Assembly: GCA_002099365.1 (NCBI GenBank)
Contig: MSED01000001.1
Span: 1,674,001 to 1,738,000, forward strand
Source: Phialophora verrucosa
Taxonomy: Eukaryota > Ascomycota > Eurotiomycetes > Chaetothyriales > Herpotrichiellaceae
Reading direction: 5' to 3'
DNA: 64,000 nucleotides
The stretch's first letter is position 1, and each line of letters opens with the position of its first letter. Positions 42,861 through 53,679 of the stretch are shown here, in pieces. The notes below the pieces were generated by a model. It ran no database searches, was not told where the DNA came from, and saw nothing but the letters and a program-made list of their open reading frames with translations. The translations under genes and the position numbers were made by a program.

Positions 42861-43718
42861 ATGGCAACCGAAGATGCTGCAACGACGCCGACGCTCAAAG
42901 TCATAGTCGCCGGGTTGCCTAGGACGGGCACCACGTCCATGACTAGAGCGCTCGAGATACTCCTCAGAGGCAGAGTCTTCGACGGTGGCTCCGCCTCATA
43001 CACGGGCGATGCGCACCTGCAACAACAGCTGCTCGAGCTCGCGCGGCATTGCCCGACAAAGACGCTGGTCGACCGGGCCTTCGTGCTGTATCGCCTTGCG
43101 CAGCTGACGGAGGGGTGCGTCGCAAGCTCAGACCAACCGGGCTGCTATTTTGTCGAAGAGCTCCTGCAACTGTATCCGGATGCGAAGGTCATCGTGACCG
43201 TCCGGGACAAGGAATCATGGTGGGCGAGCTATTCTGCCCTGTGGCAGAGCATCCACGACCTGTACCCTTGGTCCTGGCCCTCACCACAATTGAGGCGCTT
43301 CTGCGTGTTCTCGTTCGAGTTCTGGAAGCGTGTGCCCCAGGCGGTTGGGATCCCTCCCTGCGAAGCCTGGCCGATGTCGAATCAGGAAGGACTGTACGAT
43401 GCTCATGCGGAGTATGTCCGGCGAGTCGTGCCGTCGAATCAGCTCTACTACTTCAACGTCAAGAGTGGGTGGAAACCACTCTGTGAGATCTTGGATGTGC
43501 CTGTGCCAGTGCCGGAGGAGCCGTTTCCGCATATCTTTCCCAGGTCCTGGCTTGATCAGGGCACAAGGGAGACACTGGCAAGACTGAGGAGACGGCTTGT
43601 GATTTTGTTGGGAGCTGCGGGTCTCATCATGGCCATTATCGCCTGTGCCGGAGGCAAGAACATGTCTAGAATGCTTGGGCGTATGAGGAGCCTTGTGCTG
43701 CGAAGGAGTCTACGCTGA
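42861..43718 (+). CDS. P-loop sulfotransferase-fold protein (Sulfotransfer_4 type)
   Basis: Single exon, 285 residues from ATG 42861; the frame is open 34 codons upstream without an ATG. The N-terminal VIVAGLPRTGTTSMTRALEIL is the 5'-PSB P-loop of the sulfotransferase fold, with strand and helix arrangement and the 3'-PB-like segment YPDAKVIVTVRDKESWWASY. This widespread fungal family is commonly annotated as NAD-dependent epimerase or P-loop NTPase; biochemical activity is unproven. NQLYYFNVKSGWKPLCEILDVPVPVPEEPFPHI is the conserved C-terminal block. A hydrophobic helix at residues 245-265 (LVILLGAAGLIMAIIACAG) followed by basic residues predicts a C-terminal membrane anchor. Confidence 0.85.
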   Translation: MATEDAATTPTLKVIVAGLPRTGTTSMTRALEILLRGRVFDGGSASYTGDAHLQQQLLELARHCPTKTLVDRAFVLYRLAQLTEGCVASSDQPGCYFVEELLQLYPDAKVIVTVRDKESWWASYSALWQSIHDLYPWSWPSPQLRRFCVFSFEFWKRVPQAVGIPPCEAWPMSNQEGLYDAHAEYVRRVVPSNQLYYFNVKSGWKPLCEILDVPVPVPEEPFPHIFPRSWLDQGTRETLARLRRRLVILLGAAGLIMAIIACAGGKNMSRMLGRMRSLVLRRSLR

Positions 43719-44096
43719 CGGCCATTCCTTTCGCCGGGGGTAGCGCAGCGACTTGGTCTCTCTGGCTTGCGGATACATGATTTATGTATCGAGAAGTCCA
43801 AGAATAATGCAGGCAGGGTCCTTCATCCCACCATAAGGGAAAATCGAAAAGAATTACAAACTTCTCTATCGACGCTTCTACCTAAACATGCCATAATATT
43901 CGAGCAGGATGGCGCGATTCTGCAAGGCTGCGCAAGGCTGCGCTTCGCATGCCTACAGCGGAGCATTCACTCTAAACCGGGCGGGGAACATTTTGTTGTT
44001 TTCTGAGATCAAGGGCCGTGGTGTCGTTTCTCGCTCTTACCTACAGTTCCCTTCCCTTGGAACGTTCGCTTCTCCCCACGCGGCATTTGCGATGTC
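43719..44096. other. Intergenic / MTR3 promoter
   Basis: 378 bp. Contains AAGGCTGCGC twice in tandem at about 43924-43945. A two-codon upstream ORF ends inside the MTR3 start. Confidence 0.5.
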
Positions 44097-44100
44097 ATGA
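44092..44100 (+). promoter_or_regulatory. Minimal uORF overlapping the MTR3 start
   Basis: ATG TCA TGA at 44092-44100; its stop codon overlaps the MTR3 ATG (ATGA at 44097-44100). Both ATGs have G at -3. If included in the transcript, it would force leaky scanning or termination-reinitiation. Confidence 0.45.
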
Positions 44101-45081
44101 GTGATCGACGGAGAATTAATGGCCCACCGGGCACGACGCAGCCACCACGATTTGCGCCGTTCCCTCATTCTGCGAGAGCATGGCAGGACCGAGTGAGGAA
44201 GCCAAACGAACTGCGCAAGATTTGTATGCTCGCTTGGTCCCTGCTCAAGTAGCTCACGCTGACCGTGAACAGTTCTACAGACTGCGCTTGTTCCGTCAGC
44301 CAGCGGTTCGGCCTATCTGGAGCTCGAAAGCCCTCCGGAACCAAAATCCTCGATTCTACGGACGCCCTCCATAAAATTGGCATGCACTGTGCATGGGCCA
44401 AAACCGTTACCGCGAACCGCTTCATTCTCCCCCAACCTACAATTGAGTGCGTCGGTCAAGTTTGCGCCCTTTGCTACTCGTATTCGGCAAGGTTATGTCC
44501 CTAATTCGACGGAGAAAGATCTTGGATTGCACTTGGAGAATGCATTGAAAGGTGTTCTATTACCGGACCGATGGCCAAAGAGCGCTATTGATATAGCCGT
44601 AACGGTTCTCGAGGGAGAAGATGACCGCGCAGAGGGCGGCCGTTCTACAGGAACTGGGCTGTACAATCTACTTGCGGCAGCGATCAATGTCTCAATGGCA
44701 GCGTTGGCAGATGCTAGAATAGACTGTCTCGATTTGCTGGCAGCTGGTGTCAGTGCCGTTGTGCTCGGGAAAGACGGCAAGCTTGTTCGAATCCTGGATC
44801 CTGCGGCTACCGAACACGATGACTTACTCTCAAGCTGCGTGGTTGGGTATCTGCCGTCAAGGGATGAGGTGGTGGAAATGTGGTCCTCCGGCAGTGCGCC
44901 CAAGCAGAGTGATGGTTCAGGCATAGGATACGATGAGCTAGTCGACAGTGCTATTGCTGCTGCACGTGGAGCCCAATCAGTTATCCAGGCCGTCCTCCTT
45001 GAGTCTGTCACGCGAAGTCGAGTTGCGTCCAAGAAGCCACTGGCACGAGACGAGATGAACGATATTGAGATGAATACATGA
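44097..45081 (+). CDS. MTR3: Exosome RNase-PH-ring subunit MTR3-like
   Basis: Noncatalytic ring subunit of the RNA exosome, which degrades and processes RNA 3' ends. Two exons: 44097-44223 and 44273-45081, intron 44224-44272 (49 nt, GTATGC donor, CTGAC branch), 311 residues. The N-terminus MSDRRRINGPPGTTQPP is characteristic of fungal Mtr3. The intron joins LRKI to the PH domain start FLQTALVPSASGSAYLELESP. RNase PH fold: IKLACTVHGPKPLPRTASFSPN, LSASVKFAPFATR, DLGLHLENALKGVLLPDRWPKSAIDIAVTVLE, GLYNLLAAAINVSMAALADARI and LLAAGVSAVVLGKDGKLVRILDPAATEHDD. Phosphorolytic residues of active RNase PH are not evident, as expected. Confidence 0.9.
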
Positions 45082-45429
45082 ATGCACGATCAATGAGCTG
45101 GAGTTCGTCCAAGATAAAGAGACCGCCGAAGCTATCAAGATGCATGCCAGCGATGCCTCCCGGGCCCCTCAATGTCCACGTCGACGAGGACTCATAGCCA
45201 GCTCACTTTGGTCTCACTTCTCCCGGATTCTGCTTGTTACCAGGCATCGATACGGGTTGGCCGCTTAATGTCACTTCAAGCGACTTGGCGAATTTGCCTT
45301 AATTCACTACTCGAGGGCTTGTTCCTTCTCCTATCCACACCTCTCACGTCTTCACTTCTCGACTTGATCTCTACAACAACTCGTCAACAGCTTCTCTTTG
45401 GAACAAGTCATATCAGCGCTACGGTCAAC
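45082..45429. other. Intergenic / Myb-gene promoter
   Basis: 348 bp with CT-rich sequence (45315-45400) immediately before the Myb-like gene, a likely leader. Confidence 0.5.
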
Positions 45430-46749
45430 ATGGCACCATATCAACCCGATGACAATGTCATCTTTCTATACCATTGTCTTCAGCACTGCACTGGAATGGG
45501 AAAGGTACGGACAGCCACATGTTCGCGTGACACACGACTGACCGCGAACAGATTGACTGGGATGCCGTGGCAGTGGCAATTGGCTCGACCAAAGGCGCTA
45601 CTTCTATTCGCTACAGGCGCCTCAAAGAGAAAATTGAGCAAGAGACAAGCTCTGGAGGAGCGAAAACAGCCAATGGCACCGGAGCAACCCAGAAATCGAG
45701 CGCTAAAGGCAAGAAGAGCAGCGGGTCACGCAAGCGTAAGGCTCCTGCTGAAGACGAGGATGACGACAAAGACAAAGACAACAAGGCTCTGCCACAGGTC
45801 GACGGTGCTGCAGATGGAGCTTGCCCTAAACGTCAGACTCGAGGCAAAAAGCTGGACTACGATATCCTTGCATGTTTCACCACTGACGACGACCTGAGCT
45901 TGGTGTCCTTGGAGAAGGGAGATGAAGATCACGTTGTCAACCGAGCGATAATCAAATCCGAGGACGAGGATGGCTCACTGTTCGGAGTCCAGAATCATGT
46001 CAAACCGAACAGGAAGCGTTGCAAGAAGTCCCAGCAATCGTCTCTCGCCAGTCGAGCTACCTCGATGCCTATTTCGATCACCGAACAGCTCAGCGAAGCT
46101 AGTATCACACCACCATCCACCGTTTTCAAGCATGGCAGCAAGCACACCGAGGAATTTGTCGGCCCCGTAGACGAGAAGGAAATCGCACCAAAGAACCCTG
46201 TTGCAACTAAAGGGAAGGTCAAGTCCACCATGCATTACTCCCAGAAGCCGCTACCAAGCATTGAGTATTCTCCGCCGCTCAGCCCAAATCGAGCGATCTA
46301 CGCGAAGAAGGAGCAAATTCACGTCGAAATGGAGAGCGACATCGACATCAAGAGCTTGAAGCCTGGAACTATCCTCAACTTTCCTGCAAAGCGTCAGGCA
46401 CAGATCAATGGGGTGCTTCAGAAACCTATCCTTGACTCTGAGCGATTCTCCTCTCCAATCATGATCACGTCATCTCTGTCATCCTCTCACGATACTGCTG
46501 GAAGGATGCGCAAGCAGACTTTCGCGGATCATGTCCAGCCCACCGAGCTCCGGCCCGAAGATAGCATCTCGAACATTGGTGTCCGTCCGGTGGAAGACGT
46601 CGCAGGGACCCCGGCGACTCCGGCAGGTAAGCAATCATTCTTTCGATGTCTCTGCTCTATATTCCCAGGCTAATGGCAAATTATGAAACCCAGGTCTCGT
46701 CACGAATACAGTCCGCTTCTTCAAGGGTCTGCTGACTCCCCAATCCTAG
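45430..46749 (+). CDS. Myb/SANT-like fungal protein
   Basis: Probable nuclear DNA-binding protein. Exon 1 is 45430-45504 and exon 2 begins at 45552 (intron 45505-45551). The joined start, with the helical segment FLYHCLQHCTGMGK before the junction and IDWDAVAVAIGSTKGATSIRYRRL after it, is the small Myb-like domain frequent in Pezizomycotina. The rest is disordered with basic NLS-like runs (SGSRKRKAPAED, PNRKRCKKS). A third exon 46694-46749 is proposed: donor at 46627 (GTAAGC), branch GCTAAT and acceptor CAG at 46693 extend the end to FFKGLLTPQS, 401 residues. Without that splicing the frame stops at 46673. No second Myb repeat is seen. No target is known. Confidence 0.8.
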
Positions 46750-47156
46750 CGATCGACAACTGGAAGATTTGGGGCTGAGTGCATTACGAGCTATGAGCGA
46801 GCCACATGGTGTCAACATGGGAGCTATGGGAACTTTTGAGCAGTGAGGCACCAAGCCTCTAAACATTGAAGAGATACGAAGTTCCTCGACACACTATTCC
46901 GTCCTGGCTGCAGCGGGCGAAACAGGATATCAAATGAGGACAGCACACACGATGACCAAGGAGCTGCAGTATGCATGCATGGAAGATGAGAGCATCTTTT
47001 TATCACATATCACGAGAGCTCTTTTCCCTGCCGCCCGGATCGAACTACACGTGCACTAGGTCTGCATGGGCGAAAGGGTAAAAACAATCCACAGAACACC
47101 AGATCGGACAAGTTCTAATCAGACTGAGAGGAGCTGGATGACAAAAGTCCCATCTA

Positions 47157-47187
47157 TCTATCCGTCCGTCCGTTCGTCCGTCCGTTC
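47157..47187. repeat. TCCG-type microsatellite
   Basis: Imperfect run of TATC followed by CCGT/TCGT tetramers between 47153 and 47187; short and interrupted. Confidence 0.6.
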
Positions 47188-47250
47188 AGGAGTAGAACGA
47201 TAACCTATTAGAGCGTTCTCGATCCGTCGCTTGGTGTGTCGTTTCTCCTC

Positions 47251-47280
47251 TATCATATCGTATCATATCGTATCGTATCC
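47251..47280. repeat. TATCA/TATCG pentamer repeat
   Basis: Five to six imperfect 5-bp units TATCR/ATCGT in tandem, low complexity. Confidence 0.6.
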
Positions 47281-47755
47281 GTTACTATTTCTCTAGGTTC
47301 GAACTACACGCTCTAGGTTCATGAGCAGAGGTTGACACCCGATCTGCGAGAAGTCTTTCAGTGTCCGTCAGAGTTTGTGGGCTGTGATTTTGTCGTTGAC
47401 GTACATATACATATTTGCGCATTAATACAGCTTAGATTGAATGTCCGTCTATTTAGCCGAGAAGTGTTATAAAATAATGACTCGAGAGTCGTCATTAGCA
47501 TCTGTATTGCCTAAACACCGCGCTATGTTAAAAGCGGTTGCTATTGGGTATCATATCGCAGTCATACTGTGCATCACAGGGGAGCCCGTGCCTGGCCTGG
47601 CCTACCATGCCGTACTTTGCCATCGATGAGAAAGGAATGGTCCCTGCCGCGCCCTTTGTCTGCCGGTGGACAATCCCTTCCCCGGAGTATATCCAATCCA
47701 AAACAGTCCAGTTGCAGTATCAGGCTTTTGAGCCCCCCTCCTCTGCCGCTATATC

Positions 47756-50537
47756 TCAGTAATAAATCTTCTCCTCAAAAATCGGCGCCCTGCCTCCAGT
47801 CTCATCTTCATCCCACCGGATCTTCCCCTTCTCATCAAAACTGGCCCCTTCGTCCGTCATGGGTGTGACTTTATTTGTATGCAAGCACTCCTGCCTACTG
47901 ACGCCCATGATATCCCTGGGGACCCAAAGCAACGGCGCAACAGCGTTGACTGCTGGATCTTGATACGCATCTCTCTCGGTCTCGGGAGAATAGCGTATCT
48001 CGGCGTATTCTTGTGGTACGAGGTTTCGCAAGGTGCGATATGAGGCATAAATATCAGGGCGGAAGAAGCGTTTCAACATGGCCATCATGCCGGGCTTGCG
48101 GACAGAGTTGGCGGCAGGGAAGGTTTCCTTAGAGGAGAGGAGCTCTTCCGTGCCGTTTTTGGAGTGTCTCGAGTTCTTTGATCCCGGGATCTGAGTTTCG
48201 GCACCGGTCATAGCCGCTGATTCGGTGGAAAGGAGAGCGGCTTCCTCGGCTTCGAGAGAGCGAGGGAGGTAGTGCAATAGCGGACGGATGGCCGAGGTTA
48301 GAGAGATATGGTAGAGGACCATGAAAATCAAGAAGATAACCATGATGATCAGTGGGGCAGGAGCTGCTCGGATACCAAATAGGCCAATGAGGCAGACCGC
48401 CGTTAGGTAGCAACCAACCAGTGTGTGTTGAAGAGCTTTCGCGTAGACGAGACCCTTTGTGTCGATAAGGGAACTATCAACGAAGAGAAGGTTGTAACGG
48501 TAAGCGAAATAACATAGAGCCTGTCCGATGAGCGCAAATCCAAGCATGAGAGGTGCAATCGGAGCGTAAGCTATGGATATGACTGTCATCAATCTGGAAA
48601 ACGTTAGCAACCACGAACTTCCCAAAGCGAGGTTCATGCCTTACTCGACAACGGGGAAGACGTTGCCCCAGCCCACAGAAGACAAGCTCGACCATCGGTC
48701 GTACATTTTGCGGGGAGTCTTGTCCAGAATCTTCGAAAGGGCATTGAACAATATTAAGCCCACAATTCGAAGCAATTGACCCGAAGAGAAGACAAGACCC
48801 TGGAGGATGAAGTACGAAATGTAAAAGTTCGACGCCAGTGGAAGATTCTGCGCCAACAATGTCGTTATGGATCCTGGCTCCTTGATGATCTGAGGAACTG
48901 CTGCACTGGCTGCGCTGGTCATGGTTGTAACCAGGAATACTTGAATCAGCTGAAACCAAAAGTAGGACTCGTGGCAAAAGAGTTCAATCAGCGAGAGGGT
49001 TGGCTTTCCAGCAAACTTGCCCATGAATCGCATGATGACAGGGACCAACGACATCAAAAGTGACAACATGACGACAGGCAAAAGGTTCGTGATGACGCCG
49101 AGGATGACACTCGGACATTTGTTGATGAAACCAAGCCATGGTGCTACCTCGGTCAGGTACGTGATCTGGGAAACGGACCCGATAAAGGCGACGGGGATCG
49201 ACCAGAAGACAATCAGAGCTGTGACAATAGCCAGGGCGATAACGTTGCGAATGGTGATGGTCTTCCAGGTGATACCCAGGTTAGACCAGACGATTTCTTC
49301 GGGGCTGAGTCCAACTACTCGAGGTGACATGTGCAGAGGCTGGTGATGCGTGACCATTTGGAAGGCGCTTTGAGCCTGGGTCTGATTCCAGAATTCGACA
49401 AAGACAGCGTTTCGAGGGAGCGCTTCACCTGCACGGTATTTCTCCTGTTCCGCATCAATCAGGGGGTTGAGTCTCGCGATTTCTTCCCGACACCAATTGA
49501 TCGTGTCGACTTTCTTGCCAATCAACGGTTTCAAACGGTGTGTAGGTCGCTGCTTCGCACTGACCCATCGAGCAGCGGCGGTACCAGACTCGGCTCCGTA
49601 CTCTTCGTCCTCATTGAAAGTGGGCTGCTCTGAAGACTGTTGCTTGTCTTTCAGACGCTTCAGCCGCGCATCATTGGCCAGCTTTATCAATTTTGTCTCG
49701 GCGGTTTCTAGTTTAATGGCTGCTTTGTGGCGCTGTTCGACCATGTCTTCCAGCTTCTTCGCCTCCGCGGCGACCCAGACGTTCTTCAGCTCGTCGCCAA
49801 ACATGCGACGAATCTTGGCTTCATTCGCGTACTCGTTCGGGACAGCCTGGAAGAGTACGGTTCGAGAAGAGATCCTCGAAGCGTACAATGGAGACAGGAG
49901 ATACGCCTGCCGTAAGTTGATGTAGTAGATCATTTCTCTTGTGACAAGAAAGAAGACCAAGCTAATGAATATGCATGCCATAAAAGTATGTGCCAGGTAG
50001 CGGTTCCTGTCCGTGACGTTGCTGAAGCTGAGGATGTTGAGTTGGCTTTGACCGCCCCCACCGGTGGCATTAACAGGGAACAAGATGGGCCAGGTAACCA
50101 CACAGCCGACGAGGCAGATGACAATAGACATTTTGAGATAGCGCAGCAGGAAATAGCCGTCGAGGGAATTGTGTTGGAGAACATACTCATCAGGTATCTA
50201 CCCATTTATCGTTACAGGGGGCCCCCAAAAGGTTGGCGGGGATACTCACCTTTCTCATGAACGGTATCCAGCCAAGGAGAGTATTGGGGGGTGCTGGGGT
50301 GCGTTCTTGCGGACGGAGAGCGCCCAGATATGTTCGAGGCGCATATTGCCGTGGGAATTTCCTGCGCAGAACCAAGAAAATCCCGAAGTAGACGACTGCG
50401 ATGATAAGAGTCGGTACTAGGGTTGAGACCAAGCCTGACAGCGAGGGAGAGGCCTTCCTGCTGGAGCCGATGTTTTGGTCGTCGTTTGCATCTGTGGACG
50501 CTTGACGAATGCTCAGTACATGATAGAGAGCGTCCAT
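47756..50537 (-). CDS. CSC1/OSCA-TMEM63 family membrane channel-like protein (DUF221/RSN1)
   Basis: Predicted osmosensitive cation channel or lipid transporter of the CSC1/RSN1 family. Three exons: 50537-50250, 50197-48645 and 48593-47756 (introns 52 and 51 nt), 892 residues. ATG 50537 starts MDALYHVLSIRQ. First helix TLIIAVVYFGIFLVLRRKF, then the conserved GWIPFMRKIPDEYV with intron 1 after K, DGYFLLRYLKM, and VTREMIYYINLRQAYLLSP. The cytosolic domain holds RTVLFQAVPNEY and GEALPRNAVFVEFWNQTQAQSAFQ. The pore region comprises PEEIVWSNLGITWK, VIALAIVTALIVFWSIPVAFIGS, SLIELFCHESYFWFQLIQVFLVTT and the C-terminal half LMLGFALIGQALCYFAYRYNLLFVD. The tail is long and cytosolic. Secure family assignment. 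Confidence 0.93.
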
Positions 50538-52000
50538 GGTAGGTCGCACCGCACCGCAGTGCCTGCAAGGCGGATCGCGGTCTTGCTGTGTTGGCAGTAG
50601 TGATCGGAATCCAGGAACGACAGCTAAGGGTACTGTATCATGCACATGAGTAGCGACGATTGAGCTATCGAGAAGATAGGAGCAGGCGCGACGAACTGCA
50701 AAGTGAACAGAGCCGTGGAACAAGCAGCTGATGAGGAGTCATGGGCAACAAACGCTCAATGCGAGATGGTCGGGTTTATTTACGAGGACAATGACATCGA
50801 CTGCTGCGTGTTCTCGGGCATTGAATTGCACACAGCAGCTGAGATCGGGGAGCTTGGGGCCTTGATTGGAGATTCGCGGCGCCCCTAAGCTGAAAACTGG
50901 GGCTTGCCGAACCCTCGCCAATGCAAGCCACACGATCCCTGTCAAGCTATCGAGTGCTTTGCTGGAAATTGCAAACCTTGTCTCTTGACCAGGCACACCT
51001 CTTCACATGCACCCTCAGCATGCGCTTCAGATTCTTTCTTATTTCAGCTTCCCTCGTTCCTTTTTCCTCATCCTGCTTCCTCGCAGTACTCAATACGGCA
51101 TTCGACAAGTAAGTCCATCCGAGGTGCAGGTTGCACATCTGCGACGATATCGCCTCCTCGCATCGACGCTATTATTTTCGGTTAGAGATGCTCACGGCGG
51201 CCCCGCCAACCGCGCGTTCAAGATTCCCCGTGCAAGCTGAATGGGAGAAGCCGGGCCCGCCGCCAAAACATCCGAGCCACACCTCGGAACCCTTCTCCCT
51301 CCCTCATCTGTGGTGGCGGTGCACTGGCAGTCCGGAGCTTCCAAGAGTCTCGGGTCTGAATGCCCTTCCTTACAGCTGTGAAGGATCACTTTAGTACAAT
51401 AGCTTTCCACTTGAGCTCCGGTTAAGTCTTTGAGGTATGCCGACCCGATCTCTCCAACATACGCGTACTGCTCCTTCCTCCCGACCATTAATACAGTCAC
51501 TGTCGGCAACAATTCCAACGAGGTACAATTTACGTCGACTGAATCCTTCGTCTCCCTCTCCGCTCCTGTGTCCCCACGGGTATATTCGCCAGATAAAGAG
51601 ACTGCAACAAACCCGGTTGTACTCGTGATGGCTGGAAGTTATCTCCATCCCAAGCCGGGTTGCCGAACGACATATCATGCTGATAATCTCACATCTGTAG
51701 TCAATTATACCTATCCACTCGGCCAGCATAAGCAGTCGAAGACCGCATGTTTGAGCTATCGTGACAAGATCAACAGGTTTCATCACTGGGAAAGGGCGTT
51801 CGTTCTCGGCTCCCTCTCCGGAGAATGCGCGGTCTAAAGCGCTCCCTTGTGGAGCGTGTCACAATCGGGCCAGTACATACGTGAGAAACCGCTTACGCAT
51901 GGTCGAAAAGCTGTCAGTTACTGAAAAGAGGGAGCAATTCGCGGCATCACCCAAGAGCCCATTGTCACGCGATTTGCCATATACAGATCCCAAGCAGCGT
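50538..52000. other. Intergenic region without intact gene
   Basis: 1.46 kb upstream of the CSC1-like gene. ORFs up to 135 aa (51430-51837 +) show no recognised domain and overlap antisense ORFs of the same size. Possibly decayed DNA next to the HET relic. Confidence 0.5.
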
Positions 52001-52870
52001 CTACCTCAGATTCGCTATGAATATTGACGGCATCAAGCTGGTCGTCCGCGGATGAAACGGAAGTCTTCGCCCGATACCACAAGACACACCCCGTACTCGT
52101 ATAGTGTCTGCATCAGAAACCGAATCTGGCTCTGAGGAGTTCATGGTTGTAAACCATGCCACACCTCCTTCAGTCTCAATTTGAGATAGCCCGGATTTGC
52201 TCTTGTTGGCGTACCTTAGCAGTGCGCTGTCCAAAGTCCCCTTGCGGCAATCCATTAATGAAGGGATGGTTTCCTCATACAATGCCCTTGCCCTCACCGT
52301 GAGGGCAATAGTGGACGTCCCTCCGGTATGACGGTTTTCGCGAATTGTACTTCGCAGATTGAATGCAAAGCCCTCCAAACGCGACTCATCTGTCTCCTTT
52401 GGGAGCCCATATGCCTAGAACCCGTGGAGGCCAGTGTCGGGATTGTACACATCCACATGCTCGTGAGAGATGGACTGCCCGAACTCCGAACATGCCCGCA
52501 CGCTGGTGGACACGAGCCTTCGCTTCGCGAGCACTGGCCTCCTGGTATGTCCATGCGCGAGTCGGCTTGGCCATAGAGCCAAACGGTCACACTGAGGTTC
52601 GCCTACAACGTTTGTGACGCACAGACCGGACATTTCTGTCTGAAAGTTAGACCTCTCGCGCGGTGCCTGGCAGGTAACACGGTGGACGGACGATAAGTAC
52701 TCGTATGCACACGCCTCAGACGCGTCTCTAACGGCTACTCCGCATCATTCCAAGGGATGGCTCATGCGTAGACTGTGGAGATCCCGGGAATCATGCGTTG
52801 CATGTGCTCCTGTCCGTCTGCATTATCTTCCATTGCCACTACTGTATTCGCAGTGTTACGTACTTGTACA
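52001..52870 (-). pseudogene. Broken HET-domain (heterokaryon incompatibility) gene
   Basis: Three successive pieces on - match the order of a fungal HET domain. About 52870-52780: a segment with TVVAMEDNAD, MQRMIPGIS. About 52575-52545: TRAWTYQEA, the RxWTYQEA hallmark. Directly after this, one extra base (near 52539) moves the frame to VLAKRRLV, normally contiguous with it, and on to SEFGQSI. The frame then meets a TAG at about 52417-52415, just after DTGLHGF, and resumes with AYGLPKETDESRLEGFAFNL, IRE and the C-terminal portion, ending at 52001. A TGA also interrupts the upstream part. One shift plus two stops make it non-functional. Intact relatives trigger cell death on allorecognition. 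Confidence 0.65.
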
Positions 52871-53679
52871 TAACTCAGCATGCTCGGCCGTGCGCGATGG
52901 AGTAGCAATAGAATATAGAGCCCATCTCCTGCATAGGTGATGTCGTATGATTTGAGGCTGAAAAACGAGGGGAAAGGAGACGTGGAAGTACTAGTTCACA
53001 GACAGCAATATTGACTTTGTCCGTACACCACGCTAGACTTGATACAGTACAGTTTGACGGTTGTCAATTATTAACGTCGAACGAAAGTGCGGGTACTCCG
53101 CAGAAAGCGAAAGGTACCTTGGATGAAGAGCTTGGACCGAACAGATTATTCAACGCGCGGGAGTATCATATCACAAAACGATGAACAGACATCTTTCAAC
53201 GGCTGGCGTTTCAAAAATGTTGATTTTCTGTTCTTTGGACGGCTCCTATTGTATCACCAGCTCTGTCTTAGTGTACAGGTACAGTAGAAACAACCCTCTT
53301 CTTTCGAGATTGCAGGTGTATCCTCCACAGGGAACTGCGTAGCCATTTCACCATCTTCAGCTCATCTTGACCCCTCAACATGTTTTGGTATCAGTCAAAA
53401 TTAGCATTTCACAATTGTTTCGGCAAGCGGCCATATCCACCAGGTTTGTGTGTGTGTTGGGTGCGGTGTTACCCTTTCTCAATCCAGTTTCCCATGAATG
53501 TCCCCTCGCGGAGACAAGAGTAGCATCCTCAAGTCGAGGTGGCAGGCCTTATGATCCGCATCAAGCCCCGAGTGGATCCCATATATCGCCATTTCGCCAT
53601 GCGAGCAGCTGTGCCCAGAAAATACCCAAGTCGTAAAGGTCGTGAATGTACAAAGATCACAATGTCCTAAGATCATTGT
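52871..53679. other. Intergenic region
   Basis: 809 bp. No gene or repeat recognised. Confidence 0.5.

Larger units (their letters stand above)
46750..47755. other. Convergent intergenic region with short repeats
   Basis: 1.0 kb between the Myb-like gene (+) and the CSC1-like gene (-). Contains a TCCG/TTCG-type tract at about 47157-47187 and TATCGTATCA pentamer-type repeats at about 47251-47280. No gene recognised. Confidence 0.55.

Noticed and set aside
51391..51837. ORFs of 131-135 codons on both strands
   Set aside because: Not recognisable as any family and mutually antisense; no link to the HET relic can be shown.
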